DNA of 64,000 nucleotides from Ashinkailepas kermadecensis (Eukaryota; Arthropoda; Thecostraca; Neolepadidae): assembly GCA_034440615.1 (NCBI GenBank), contig JAOTOM010004837.1:124001-188000 (forward strand), given 5' to 3'. Made by a program: the position numbers and the translations under genes. Under the pieces are notes generated by a model. It saw only the letters and a list, made by a program, of their open reading frames with translations. It was not told the origin of the DNA and did no database searches. Below, in pieces: positions 23,054 through 35,700 of this stretch (its first letter is position 1; each line of letters opens with the position of its first letter).

Positions 23054-26000
23054 CTGCGGCGGTGCGCGCGTGTTAACACTCGCACGTCCGGCGGTCCGCG
23101 CCAACTTCGCATGTCCGGGGGGGGCAGATGTCTGCCCCCCTAAGATCTCGAGAACTATGCTAGGTAGCGACAAACGGAAAACGGCTTTGGATAGCTGGTG
23201 ACAAGCTCTATCGAAAGTATTTCGGTCATTTTCTCGCTCAGGTCAATATTTAGGTCACTGGGTCATCATATGTCAAATTCAACCAGATCGGGTGGGACCC
23301 TCAGATATTGGCACATATCTCAGGACCTGTAACAGATAGAAACAAACTGCAAATGCTATTCGACAGCCCTTGAAATGTGCTATCGACATACGCTGTGTAA
23401 TTTAAGGTCAGGTCAACAGATGGGTCACCGAAACAATGACCTCAGGTCAAGGTCATGGGGTAGAGTAGGGAGGTCATGTAATATATCAATCGACACGTCT
23501 TGGCGATACAAGCACAATGACGGTAATTTCAGCCTTCTAGCTCAATGCATTGCGATATAGTGCGCAGAAATGTGCTAGTGATTTCAGGTGACCTCAGCTG
23601 ACCTTGGTGGGGCCACTGAGCAAAAATGTCAGCGATAGCATTGCGAATAGCTTCCAACTACACGCCATAACGGTTGGAGGTCATTCCGAGAGCAAATATG
23701 TAACCAGGAAACATTTGTATATTTTTCCATAGGCCTATAATGGGTAAGCCATGGCCACGACCTGACCTCAGGTCAACGCTACGAAAAAACCGTGATATAC
23801 ATATTATAGACCCTGATAAGATCATGACGTGATTTAAGTTTGAAATAAATCGCCCAATTATTGTGGGAGTGATGCCACCTAGAACTCGGAGGGACGTTAG
23901 GTCACTTCGCCTGACCTGGTGACCTGACTTGAGATGACCCAGGGTCAAAAATTTATTAGGATATGCGGATAAGACCAATGAGCAGCCATGCGAGGTTTGG
24001 CCTTGCTAACCCGATTAGTGTGGCGGCAAAGTAGGAAAAACCGCAGGGGGGGGCAGATATCTGCCCCCCCCCCGGACGTGCGCGGGTTAAAGGCGCTCGC
24101 CGCTGTGCGTTCGACTGCGTTTGTGCGGATTTGCCGTTAAGTCGTCGCTTTCGCGACGGCAGGTTATAATGCGTGCGGTACACTCGGACTGTTGGTTGGT
24201 TGCCTGGCTATTGGTTGGTTGGTTGGACTGGTGGTTGGCTGTTGGAGTTTGGGGGCGTATCGACTGCGTCGGTCGTGCAGCGCCCGTCGCTCAGAGTGCA
24301 GGAGTGAGATATTTCGGCCGTACCGGAATTTCGCCTGAAGCGAGGCTGAGCCTTCGCAGTGCGGGATAATTTTCGACCTCTAGGTGCAGCGGAGTCAATT
24401 CCCCCCCCCTCCCCGATAATGCATCGGTGACAGTATGACAGGCGGTGCAGGACGATGGCTAAATTAAACCTTCGTCGCAAACCACCCGTTTGACAGTGTG
24501 AACTCCTTCCAGCACATGAGTATTCAACCAGATTCAAAGGCCTTCCTTGAGATTCGGATTTTACACACGGAAACCGAAATAGAACATCACATGGGTATCG
24601 ATACTGCAGCAGATGCCTAGCGGAAAAAATGCAATGCATTCTTTTTACAACAATTATCATATGAAATATGGACCCAATGGTGCATAGCTATTAGAGCTCC
24701 ACTTACCGTGGTCGCCGGTCAGCAGAACAACCGTATTGTTTGCGTGTCCAGAGGTGACCACAGAGGCCAGCAGGCGCCCCACCAGGTGATCCACGTACGT
24801 GACAGAGGCATAGTAGCCCTGACGCACCGACCGGGAGAACCAGTCTGTGGTGGGGTCAGTCGGTCACAGTGTGGTGGGGTCAGTCACAGTCACAGTCACA
24901 GTCACCTCGTGTGTTCTTCCACGACGCATTCGACTGCTGGATAATACAGCGTCGCCAACATCTCACGTCGGTTGGTTGCCAGTGGACCCGACAACCCCGC
25001 CAGTTGCGGGATTCGAACCCACGATCTTACGATCCAGAGTCGAACGCCCTGCCGACCGCGCTACCGCGACCGCCACAGTCACAGTCACAGTCACAGTCAT
25101 GATGGTGGGATGTTCTAATCCAGTCACAGTCATGCTATGCTGTGTTCCAGTCACGGTCCCCGCCACAGATAAGGTGCGTTCCAGTCACAGCCACAGCCAT
25201 GTTATGCTTCAGTCACAGCTACAGTCATGTTACGTTATGTTCCAGTCACAGTCACCGCCACAGTCATGGTATGTTCCAGTCACAGCCAGTCATGGTATGT
25301 TCCAGTCACAGCCAGTCATGTTATGCTTCAGTCACAGTCATGTTATGTTATGTTCAAGTCACCGCCACAGTCATGTTATGCTCCAGTCACAGCCACAGTC
25401 ATGTTATGCTCCAGTCACAGCCACAGACATGATATACTCCAGTCACATTCACCGTCACCGTCATGCTATGTTCAAGTCATGGTCATGCTATGTTCCAGCC
25501 ACAGTCACAGTCATGTTATGCTCCAGTCACAGCCACAAGCATGATATACTCCGGTCACATTCATCGTCACCGTCATGCTATGTTCCAGTCACAGTCACAA
25601 TTATGCTATGTTCCAGTCGCAGCCACAGACATGGTACGCTCCAATCACATTCACCGTCGTCGCCATGCTATGTGTCAGCCGTAGTTGCCATCATGTTATG
25701 TTGCAGTCACAGTCACAGCCATCGTTGTGGTATCGCCGCACTTACAGACATGGACACAATCACCGACAGTCATCGCTGCAGACCATGACAATTATGAGGC
25801 TCTGCAGCCATCTTCGAGGCACGCTAACATCAAGTCATTAAAGGTGTACAGTACAATTTTGCGCACAAAGTACACCGTGGACTTGCTAGTTTGAAGGCGC
25901 GTCTCCAACCACATTGCCGGGGTTGGCTGGTCATCATGGCTACGTCTAGCCACGAGACTATCATAATCAGTCACGAGAAAACACGACTGCCCGCTGACCT

Positions 26001-26672
26001 TACACACATCAATTGCACAACTTCCTCGGCGACACAGCCGCACGCCCCAGTAAAGCCGCCCATCACGCCGTCTGCGGCACCACTTCCGTCGGCACGCGCT
26101 GCGTCATGTCATTCGTCACGGGCGCCGAGACACTGACACAGAAGCCGACCGCACGGGAAACTAACGCCTGGTCGAGAGAGTGACGTCACGTCATTCGTCA
26201 CGGGCCCCGACACCGACCGGACAGTCGACCACACGGGAAACTACCGCCTAGTCGAGAGAGTGACGTCACGTCATTCGTCACGGGCCCCGACACCGACCGG
26301 ACAGTCGACCACACGGGAAGCTAACGCCTCGTCGAGTGACGTCAAGACCGCGTCACAGGCGCGCGCGCGCCGTTACCTACCCGGCATCTGGCCGTACGGG
26401 AAGCTGACGTTGAGTTGGGCGACGTCGTGTCTGCGTCTGACGTCACACCAGGGGTTCCAGGCGACGGGCGGCAGGCGGGCGGGCCGGCGGGGGTGGCGCG
26501 GCAGCGGCACAGACTCGATCGGGTGCACGTCTGACGACGAGAAGGCGTGGCGAGCGGTGCGTCCGGGGGTACAGACAGAGGCCTGCCCTGCACACCGGGT
26601 AGGCCTCTCTATCTCTCTATATGTATGTATGCATGTATGTATGTATGTATGTATGTATGTATATACTAATAA

Positions 26673-26745
<73 letters not shown>

Positions 26746-29700
26746 GTGTGTGTGCGTATATTTCATGCATACTTTTCCACTCGTAATGTGCACCTTCAAA
26801 TATACCTTAGTGGTTCCAAACTGCATTCGCAGTCACTTCGATAGCTGTAACTGTATGCATTGCATGCTTAACACGCGCCCTGGAGGGCCTCTGAAAATTA
26901 CGCGCTGTAGGGCGGGGGCGGATCCCCCCCTAAGATCTCGGCTCACATCAAAACTGGAGGAACGAAATTTGCAGGGTGGATGGGTACGGTAGTGAACACT
27001 ATTGTGTGCAAATTTCATGACCTTCGGTCAATATCTTCAAGATCGAATGAGGTCACATTTGTCAAAATTTTCTTGTTTTACGTGGCTTGGCTTGTTATTG
27101 TTACGGATCGCTGTGATTGTGTTTAAATGCTTCAAAATGGGCATAAATGATGTTTTGGACATTACTAATGATGCAATACAGATGCTAGACCAGACATTTG
27201 ACCTCAGGTCATCTATATAGAAGCACTTTATCAGGTCAGTTACCTGTTCCAGTTACCGGAACCGGGCTGCCCGCCCGACTGCTCCGTCGGGCAGCTCGGC
27301 GCAATCGGCTTCGCGAAGAAAGGAGTGAAGTACATGAATAAAGTATGGAAACGCGATGGCAAACAGTACAAATGACAAACAGTAGTGCATTTATGACAAC
27401 ATTCCAGTTGACCAAGTTTGGTTCCATTAACCTGTTATGAACTTGACCTGACTTGACCTCGGTATTACCTTACATGACCTTGAAACTATATAGCATATCA
27501 ATATACATCAAACAAGTCGCTAGTGTTGCCAAGAACACTCCCTTTTGCGAATATACGGGAAGCGCATCAACGCCGATTTTTGTGGTCTGGCGCTACGAAA
27601 TGCTTTGACTTTAACGGCCCCTAACTCGAAACATTTTAGGCCGATTTCCATTTTTCTTGCTTTAAACGACGCGCCGGTCATTCCTAAGCAAGTACGGAGA
27701 AAATCGCGTATATCGACCCGTAACATCTGCGGTTATGTATACAAAACCGGAGGGGGGGGGGGATTTCGCCCCCTCCAGTGCGCGTGTTAAAGCATCCTCC
27801 TCTTTACACCACCAATCTGTTCTTTCCAGAACAGCCACATATCGGAGATGCGGAAAATTAGCACCTCGATCAAAATTAGCACCTCGATCAATGACCAGAG
27901 ATCCTTCCAGTCAGTCTTCAGAGCATCTCCAGAAAATACTAACGGCTGCTGAATCAGCGCTGATATGCTGAGGCATCTTTTATCGATGGGTGCTCCATGG
28001 TTGGGGGTAGGGGTTAATTAGTTATTTGGGCTTTGGGGCGTGTAGACTGCTATGGTCACATTACGCCCATGCGGGTGGATGGAATCATACGCAATCGCTA
28101 TGAGGTGGGTTGTTTGGACGCTATTGAAGCATATGTAAGCCATGAATAAATAAAACAAGCAAGCATATATTAGCTTTTGTTGTGAGACACCTTAAGTAGA
28201 CATTCAGAAATAGACATTCAGACATTCAGAACTATGAAGGTATCACAACGCAACTCGTGCGTACACGAAGCCAACCATTGTAGGGATCCGATCACTGAAG
28301 GGGGTCTACCATTGTAGGGATCCGATCACTGAAGGGGGTCTACCATTGTAGGGATCCGATCACTGAAGGGGGTCTACCATTGTAGGGATCCGATCACTGA
28401 AGGGGGTCTACCATTGTAGGGATCCGATCACTGAAGGGGGTCTACCATTGTAGGGATCCGATCACTGAAGGGGGTCTACCATTGTAGGGATCCGATCACT
28501 GAAGAGGGGTCTACCATTGTAGGGATCCGATCACTGAAGGGGGTCTACCATTGTAGGGATCCGATCACTGAAGGGGGTCTACCATTGTAGGGATCCGATC
28601 ACTGAAGGGGTCTATCATTGTAGGGATCCGATCACTGAAGGGGGTCTACCATTGTAGGGATCCGATCACTGAAGGGGGTCTACCATTGTAGGGATCCGAT
28701 CACTGAAGGGGGTCTACCATTGTAGGGATCCGATCACTGAAGGGGGTCTATCATTGTAGGGATCCGATCACTGAAGGGGGTCTACCATTGTAGGGATCCG
28801 ATCACTGAAGGGGGTCTACCATTGTAGGGATCCGATCACTGAAGGGGGTCTACCATTTTTAGGGAGCCTACCATTGTAGGGAGCCGATCACTGAAGGGGG
28901 TCTACCATTGTAGGGATCCGATCACTGAAGGGGGTCTACCATTGAAGGGAGCCTACCATTGTAGGGATCCGATCACTGAAGGGGGTCTACCATTGTAGGG
29001 ATCCGATCACTGAAGGGGGTCTACCATTGTAGGGATCCGATCACTGAAGGGGGTCTACCATTGTAGGGATCCGATCACTGAAGGGGGTCTACCATTGTAG
29101 GGATCCGATCATTGTAGGGAGCCTACCATTGTAGGGATCCGATCACTGAAGGGGGTCTACCATTGTAGGGATCCGATCACTGAAGGGGGTCTATCATTGT
29201 AGGGAACCGATCATTGAAGGGAACCGATCATTCAGGGGAGCGGATCATTGAAGGGAGTCAATCATTGTAGGGAGCCGATCATTGTAGGGAGACGATCATT
29301 GAAGGGAATCGACCATTAAAGGGAGTCGATCATTGTATGAATCCAATCATTGTATGAATCCAATCATTGTAGGGAGCCGAGCATTGTAAGGAGCCGATCA
29401 TTGTAAGGAGCCGATCATTGTAAGGAGCCGATCATTGTAAGGAGCGATCAATTGTAGGGAGCCGATCATTGTAAGGAGCGATCAATTGTAGGAAGCCGAT
29501 CGTGAGCGAATGAGTCAAGACCCCTGCCCATGATGAAAAAAAAACACTCCGCCACGAGCTGTACACTTCGTAGATGCTAGCATCGACCAGAAAAAACGTA
29601 GCGACTGTCTGAAATGTGAAGGAGGGAAAAGATACAGCCCGAGTCGATTCTTGTCATGTGATGTCGACCGCAATTACAGCATACCGAATTGGCTTTAGCA

Positions 29701-32700
29701 TCCAAATGAAAACAAAAAACAAATGCGGCTGATGCCGTGGGATTAGCCTGTGGGCACATAAGGGCACACTCCCACCAACCCACATAGTCGATACATGGGT
29801 CGCCACAAACACTGTGAGCTTTCCAAGCTGATAGACTGGGAGTATGTACGTTATAGACGTGGCGTGTCACGGCTGGTACTGTTCACCGCTCAGTGGTAAA
29901 TCTCAATCTTGCGGCACTTTACTTCACCACGGAGTTTCATCATCATCACCGCATTGGAAACTGGAACAACACGGATATCCGCCATGTCCATGCTGCACCA
30001 ATGAGGGCAAGGCAGCCAATAGTAAATTCCAATGGTTTTTCGAAACGTCAGAACGCGGATGCGGATGGTGGGTACCTTAACCCATAATAGAACAGTGTGG
30101 AAACAATTGTTTTCCCGTGAAGATACTGGCTGCGCCCCTGAGCATGTAGATAGCATCTCCGAAGATTTTGGAAGTCGCCAGCTATTTCATGTTCAGGGAC
30201 AAATTGGAGCCAGAGGAAGAGCAAAGCCGTTTTCCCCAACTTTTTGGTATTTTTGTCCCTAAAGCAGCAAACTCATGGCATGTAGGGACCATTTTAATAT
30301 GCTAAGTGGACAAGGGGCCATGTCTCGCAATTATAGCCATACCCCCCCCCCCCCCTCCCCCAGTGAAATCGCACTTCCTATCGCATATGTATTATTGGGG
30401 GAGGGGGAGAATCGGAAGACTGGTAGTTTATCCACAGTACAAATGGAAGTGCCCCTCCTCTGCCCACTGCCTAAGCTTCCAAAAAGAGCCCTTGTCCCAG
30501 AATATTTTCGCCAAAAATAATTATTCCTAGAATGGCTTTATTGACCAGGGTCCTATGCAAAACAGCTCGTTGGGTGAATCCCGGCACCGCCACCCGATCC
30601 GTGAATTTCAGTTCAACGACATCATTTTGAACGAGAGTCTAACTTGCGGCCAATGCGCCGACGCGGCGTTACCGGGTGCCGCGACCCCGGCCCGATCGGG
30701 CCAGTTGCCAGCTGGCCTCCCCAGCCGGGGGGCGTGCCGGCGCGCGGAACGACCCGGACCCTGTCTGGTCGGTGCATGGCAGACCAGTGTGGGCCGACGC
30801 TCTGGCCGACTCAGTTACCTGGGCGGCAAAGGTTGCGCGGAGAGAACTTGCTTCGCAGCACAAAAGCAGGCCAGGGTGCAGGCAGGCATCTCCCCGCCGC
30901 ATATAATGGATAGGAGCGGCGGGGGGGGGGGTAATTTCAGGAGTTGGCACGAGCAGTTTTGTATTTCCACATGAATGCAAAGCCATTCCTGTGGGTGCGG
31001 AGGATCAGTGTTCATCAAAACCTAGCTTCAGCAGCTACCAACAGTCGCTGGTGGCAAATATTGACAAATTAACATAACACATTACTCAGTAGAAACACGG
31101 GTGTATTTGTACGGCGGCTGCTCCCGCCTGGGATTGAATGCGCACATCTGGAGCGGCAGAGATCTAAATGTACTTCAATGGTCGCAGGAACGCAACAGAT
31201 GCGCCACACAGCCTCGTGTAGGCTCACATTATATGACCAGCAATTGATGTATCAAGCTATTATGATGAGACCATATCATGGTTCAGCCAAACAGCATGTG
31301 TAGTCTGATGCTTTGAATGTCGATCCTCCACAGCGTGACAGTCGCATGGTTTCCTGGGATACATCACATACCTAAGTACTCCATGGGCATCTTCAGAGGG
31401 ATATGCGGCTTGTGCAGACCGACAGCCAGCAGCCACGGCGTCGAGTGCGGCCGCCCGCCGCGATCCTGCAGCCATCTAGTGGCGCGATCGACAGTTTGAA
31501 TATCGGGCAGTGTCCGCATCGGCTGGGTGCTGACGTCGACCGGACAGAAGAGATTGGCCTGCGGCTTGCCGTCGGCGCCCAAACACACGGGCGAGTTCTG
31601 AAAATACAGACGGCATCAACACACCGGTGGTGGTTATTGGTTTTACGACACGTCGACCGTTGAGTCATGTAGCGTCGCCAATCTCTCACGCCGATTAGTC
31701 GCGGGCGAAGAGTAGCGACATCAGTATCACATTCGGGATGTGATTACTGATGAGATTTTCTATGGTAACACAATGGGAGTGTGTTATGCAATAGCAAGTG
31801 AATTGGTGCAAGATAGGCTGCGATATCTTCCTAGGAACTTGAGGTAAGGGATTGATTGGGGTGAGAGTATGTACATTTCTAGTACCTTTTCCAGATAGGC
31901 TAAACCCAGATGGGCCCCTGTGGCTCTTATTAAGTCTTAACACTTTATGACTTTATGACTTTATGACAGGTGAGACTCGAACCCACAATCTTTCGATCGT
32001 GAGAAGAGCAACTTACCCTTAGACTACTCGTCCTCACCAACACACCGGGTGGAAGTAAATTGTGACAGTGGGAAGAGGAACACGGATTGTTGAAGTTTGG
32101 CGAGAATATGAAGGCAGCGGATCCACGCAATGAAGAAATCAGATTGATGAACGAATCTGTCCTTCATAAATACAGAACGGATAACACTAAGATATACTAA
32201 TACTGACGTCACAATACTAACGGAACATATGCAGCTCCATGGTTATCTCCACCCTCAAGAGCCACCACATACTCAAGCCCGATATAATATGAGCAGAGCA
32301 GCATGCTTCGATCAAATTATGGCGTCCAGAGACTTGCGACGTTGCTGCTTGTTGCACGATCCTGCACCGCCACGGCACATGGAGGCTTCATTTCTGCACC
32401 GGTGCTCTCATATGCTCATTGTGATCGCTCTCTCGGCTTTCTTCTTGCAAAACACAGCAACGTTATGAAACCACAGTATAAAAATAGACAGAGAAGCACG
32501 CGGACCAGAATTCGGTACCAACCAAGACGCTACATCTAAAAGCCGGTAACGTTTGGATCCCTCAGTACGTATCTCGGAACCCTCCACGACACCTCTGGCT
32601 CCGTGGACGAAGCACGAAAAAAAAGGTAGCTAGGCTGCACGACGCTGCCCTGACCTTGAACGCCTCGGAGGGCGGGTGGTAGGGCGGCTCGGACCAACTG

Positions 32701-35700
32701 TATGGCTGGTCATCGCTGAAGTTCGAGACGACTCCTGTAGCAGGAGGAGACAATACACAGCCACAGGAGACAATACACATATCGCACACCTGTGAAAGTG
32801 CGCATGCACACAAGGTCATCCAGCCTTAGCGCTAGCTTGAGCAGATAACCGGCGGGACAGCATAGGAATACAAGTACAGCTGAGGTGCAGATCACACATT
32901 GTACGGAAGGCTCGTGACTTCAGTGCATACCAAGATGGCTTTACGACGCCAATTACGCTAGCATTTGAAGAAATCACCGGGACGGCACGTGTCGTGCGGG
33001 TGACTTGTGACGATCTCGCTTGGTGCGGCTCGGGGTTTTGTAATTTAGAGGACATGACCATTGGCCCGTTAAATTCGGAGGGGATGTGCTATTTTCAATC
33101 ACCAATTCCTCCCTGCATGTCTGAACAGGTCATTGTCAAAACCCACCATTCGACCGTACAGTAGAAAAAGGTGGGTATAATTTTCCCGGCCAGAACCATG
33201 TTCCGGATGGCGACAGTCCGAGACACGGCTGCTTGAGCCAGGTCTGCTCTCTTCATTTTTTCAGTTGCCGACGATCAGCGCCATACTCCTGATGCACTCT
33301 CCATCTGTCTTCACAGAAATAGTTTGCAGGGACATTCTCGCGCGGACAACTTGCCATACACCCAGTAAGGCGGCCGGCATCTTCGTCCGCTCCGGATGCC
33401 GAATAAGTAAAATGGTTGATTATTGTTCCGGGTTCCCGAGGAGAGTTCCAGGGAGGAATGTGGCTCTTCATTTCTTCTTTTGCATATAACTTGACGAAGG
33501 TATCGCATATTAAATCGCGTTAGCTTTGCATACATTCTTGGAGGCGCGTAGCCGTATACGTACTCAGGGTAGCATAAGCATTCAAGCCAGTATAAGCACT
33601 CAGGGCAGTATGAGCAATCAGGGTAGCATAAGCACTCAGGGTAGTATAAGCACTCAGGGTAGTATAAGCACTCAGGGTAGCATAAGCACTCAGGGCAGAA
33701 TAAGCACTCAGGGTAGCATAAGCACTCAGGATGGCATAAGCACTCAAGGTAGTATAAGCACTCACGATAGTATAAGCACTCAGGCTAGTATAAGCATTCA
33801 GGATAGTATAAGCACTCAAGATAGCATGAGCACTAAGGGCAGTATAAGCTCTCAGGGTAGCATAGGCTCTCAGGGTGGCATAACCACTCAGAGCAATGCA
33901 CCTGTGACTGATATGCACTGATATTCGACTGCACTGCGCTTTTAACACTTGTCCTCGCCCGTCCATCGCCCACACAGCCACTCCCAAAATACTGGCAGAT
34001 AGAAAGGGTGGAGCAATACATCATTCACAACATAAGCTGGTTGTGGGACTTTCGCAAGGTTATATGTATATGTAGAAGTGTAATATGTATTTGTCTCGGC
34101 TGCTTCCCCTTAGCACATGTACGTAAGATCCCGGACACGCCGCAGAAGCCGTTACCAGCTGGCCACCTGCTCGCAGTCTCCCCGGAACAGCATAGCCAAC
34201 CGACACTTGGTAGTTGCCTACCGATGCAATAACACCACAAACAAAACAAGGTCAAATGATGCATGGCTGACAGCAATCCCCTTCAAGACAACACAAAAGT
34301 AATGTGTCATATTCTGGGCACCAATATGTGAGCTGCTCGTATGTACGGATGACGTACGGTTGGCAGTCGGTCAAAGTGAAACAGTGAGCTTATACAGGAA
34401 GTTGGACAGAATATGCCACAACATAGCCATGAGGTCGGCACTATTAGAAATTAAAATATAGGAATGTACCACCCACTTTAGGTCTTGTGGCTACTCCTGA
34501 TGTAGGTGAAGGAATGTGACACCCACTGCATGCTTCGTGCCTACTCCTGATGTAGGTGAAGGAAGGTGACACCCAGTGCATGCTTCGCACCTACTCCTGA
34601 TGTAGGTGAAGGAAGGTGACACCCAGTGCATGCTTCGTGCCTACTCCTAATGTAGGTGAAGGAAGGTGACACTCAGTGCATGCTTTGCGCCTACTCCTGA
34701 TGTAGGTGAGTCTACCCGAGCACTGACCTGCCCTAACCTGGGTGGAACACCTTGCCCATGGAGGCAGTGTGGTAGCCGTGCTGTCTGAAGAGCTGCGGCA
34801 GACTGGTGAAGTTGCCGGCCATCTGGCGCCAGTAGCTGCCCGTGTCGAACAGGTGTAGCGCCTGGGGTCGGCGGGAGGTCAGCAGCGACGTGCGGGAGGG
34901 CCCACACAGCGCCTGCTGTGGGCACAGCACACAGCAGATGTCAGTTGCAATGTGTTGAAGGGCCCACACAGTGCCTGCTGTGGGCACAGCACACAGCAGA
35001 TGTCAGTTGCAATGTGTTGAAGGGCCCACACAGCGCCTGCTGCGTGGGCACAGCACTCAGCAGATGTCAGTTGCAATGTGTTAAAGTGCCCACACATCGC
35101 CTGCTGTGGGCACACCACACAGCAGATGTCAGTTGCAATGTGTTGAAGGGTCCACACAGCACCTGCTGTGGGCACAGCACACAGCAGATGTCAGTTGCAA
35201 TGTGTTGAAGGGTCCACACAGTGCCTGCTGTGTGGACAGCCACAACACTGTCAGCACAGCAGACATCAGCTGCGATGTTGGTTGGTTGGTTGGTTATTGG
35301 TTTTACGACACGTCGACCGTTGAGTCATGTAGCGTCGCCAATCTCTCACGCCGATTGGTCGCGGACGAAGAGTAGCGACAGGTGAGACTCGAACCCACAA
35401 CCTTTCGATTGTGAGACGAGCATCTTACCCCTAGACCACTCGTCCCCTCAGCTGCGATGTGCCAGAGAGTCGACAGAGCACCTGCCATGGGGACAACACA
35501 CAGCACCCTCAGCACAGCAGACACCAGCTGCGACATACAGCGAGGAGTGCCTGCTGTGGAGATGACACACAGCACAGTTAGGAAAGCACAGCAGATGTAA
35601 GTTGCGATGTGCAGGAGAGCCTGCACAGCACCTGATGTGGGGATGGCGCACAACACTGAAAGCACAGCAGACATCAGCTGGACATGCAGGAACTCCACCT

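Noticed and set aside
22353..23076. Plus-strand and alternative minus-strand frames of 130-210 codons over IDS exon 7
   Set aside because: Shadows of the GC-rich IDS exon; only one minus frame contains sulfatase motifs.
24990..25078. Functional tRNA genes at the A/B-box sequences
   Set aside because: The B boxes are good but the acceptor and anticodon arms do not fold into a convincing cloverleaf, and each lies in a SINE with a shared non-tRNA body.
24847..25788. 313-codon Ser/His/Val-rich plus-strand frame
   Set aside because: Low-complexity reading of the CAGTCA repeat and opposite to the IDS exon at 24707-24844.
28268..29500. CRISPR-like regular array
   Set aside because: Units are contiguous identical 34-bp repeats without unique spacers, in a eukaryotic intron.
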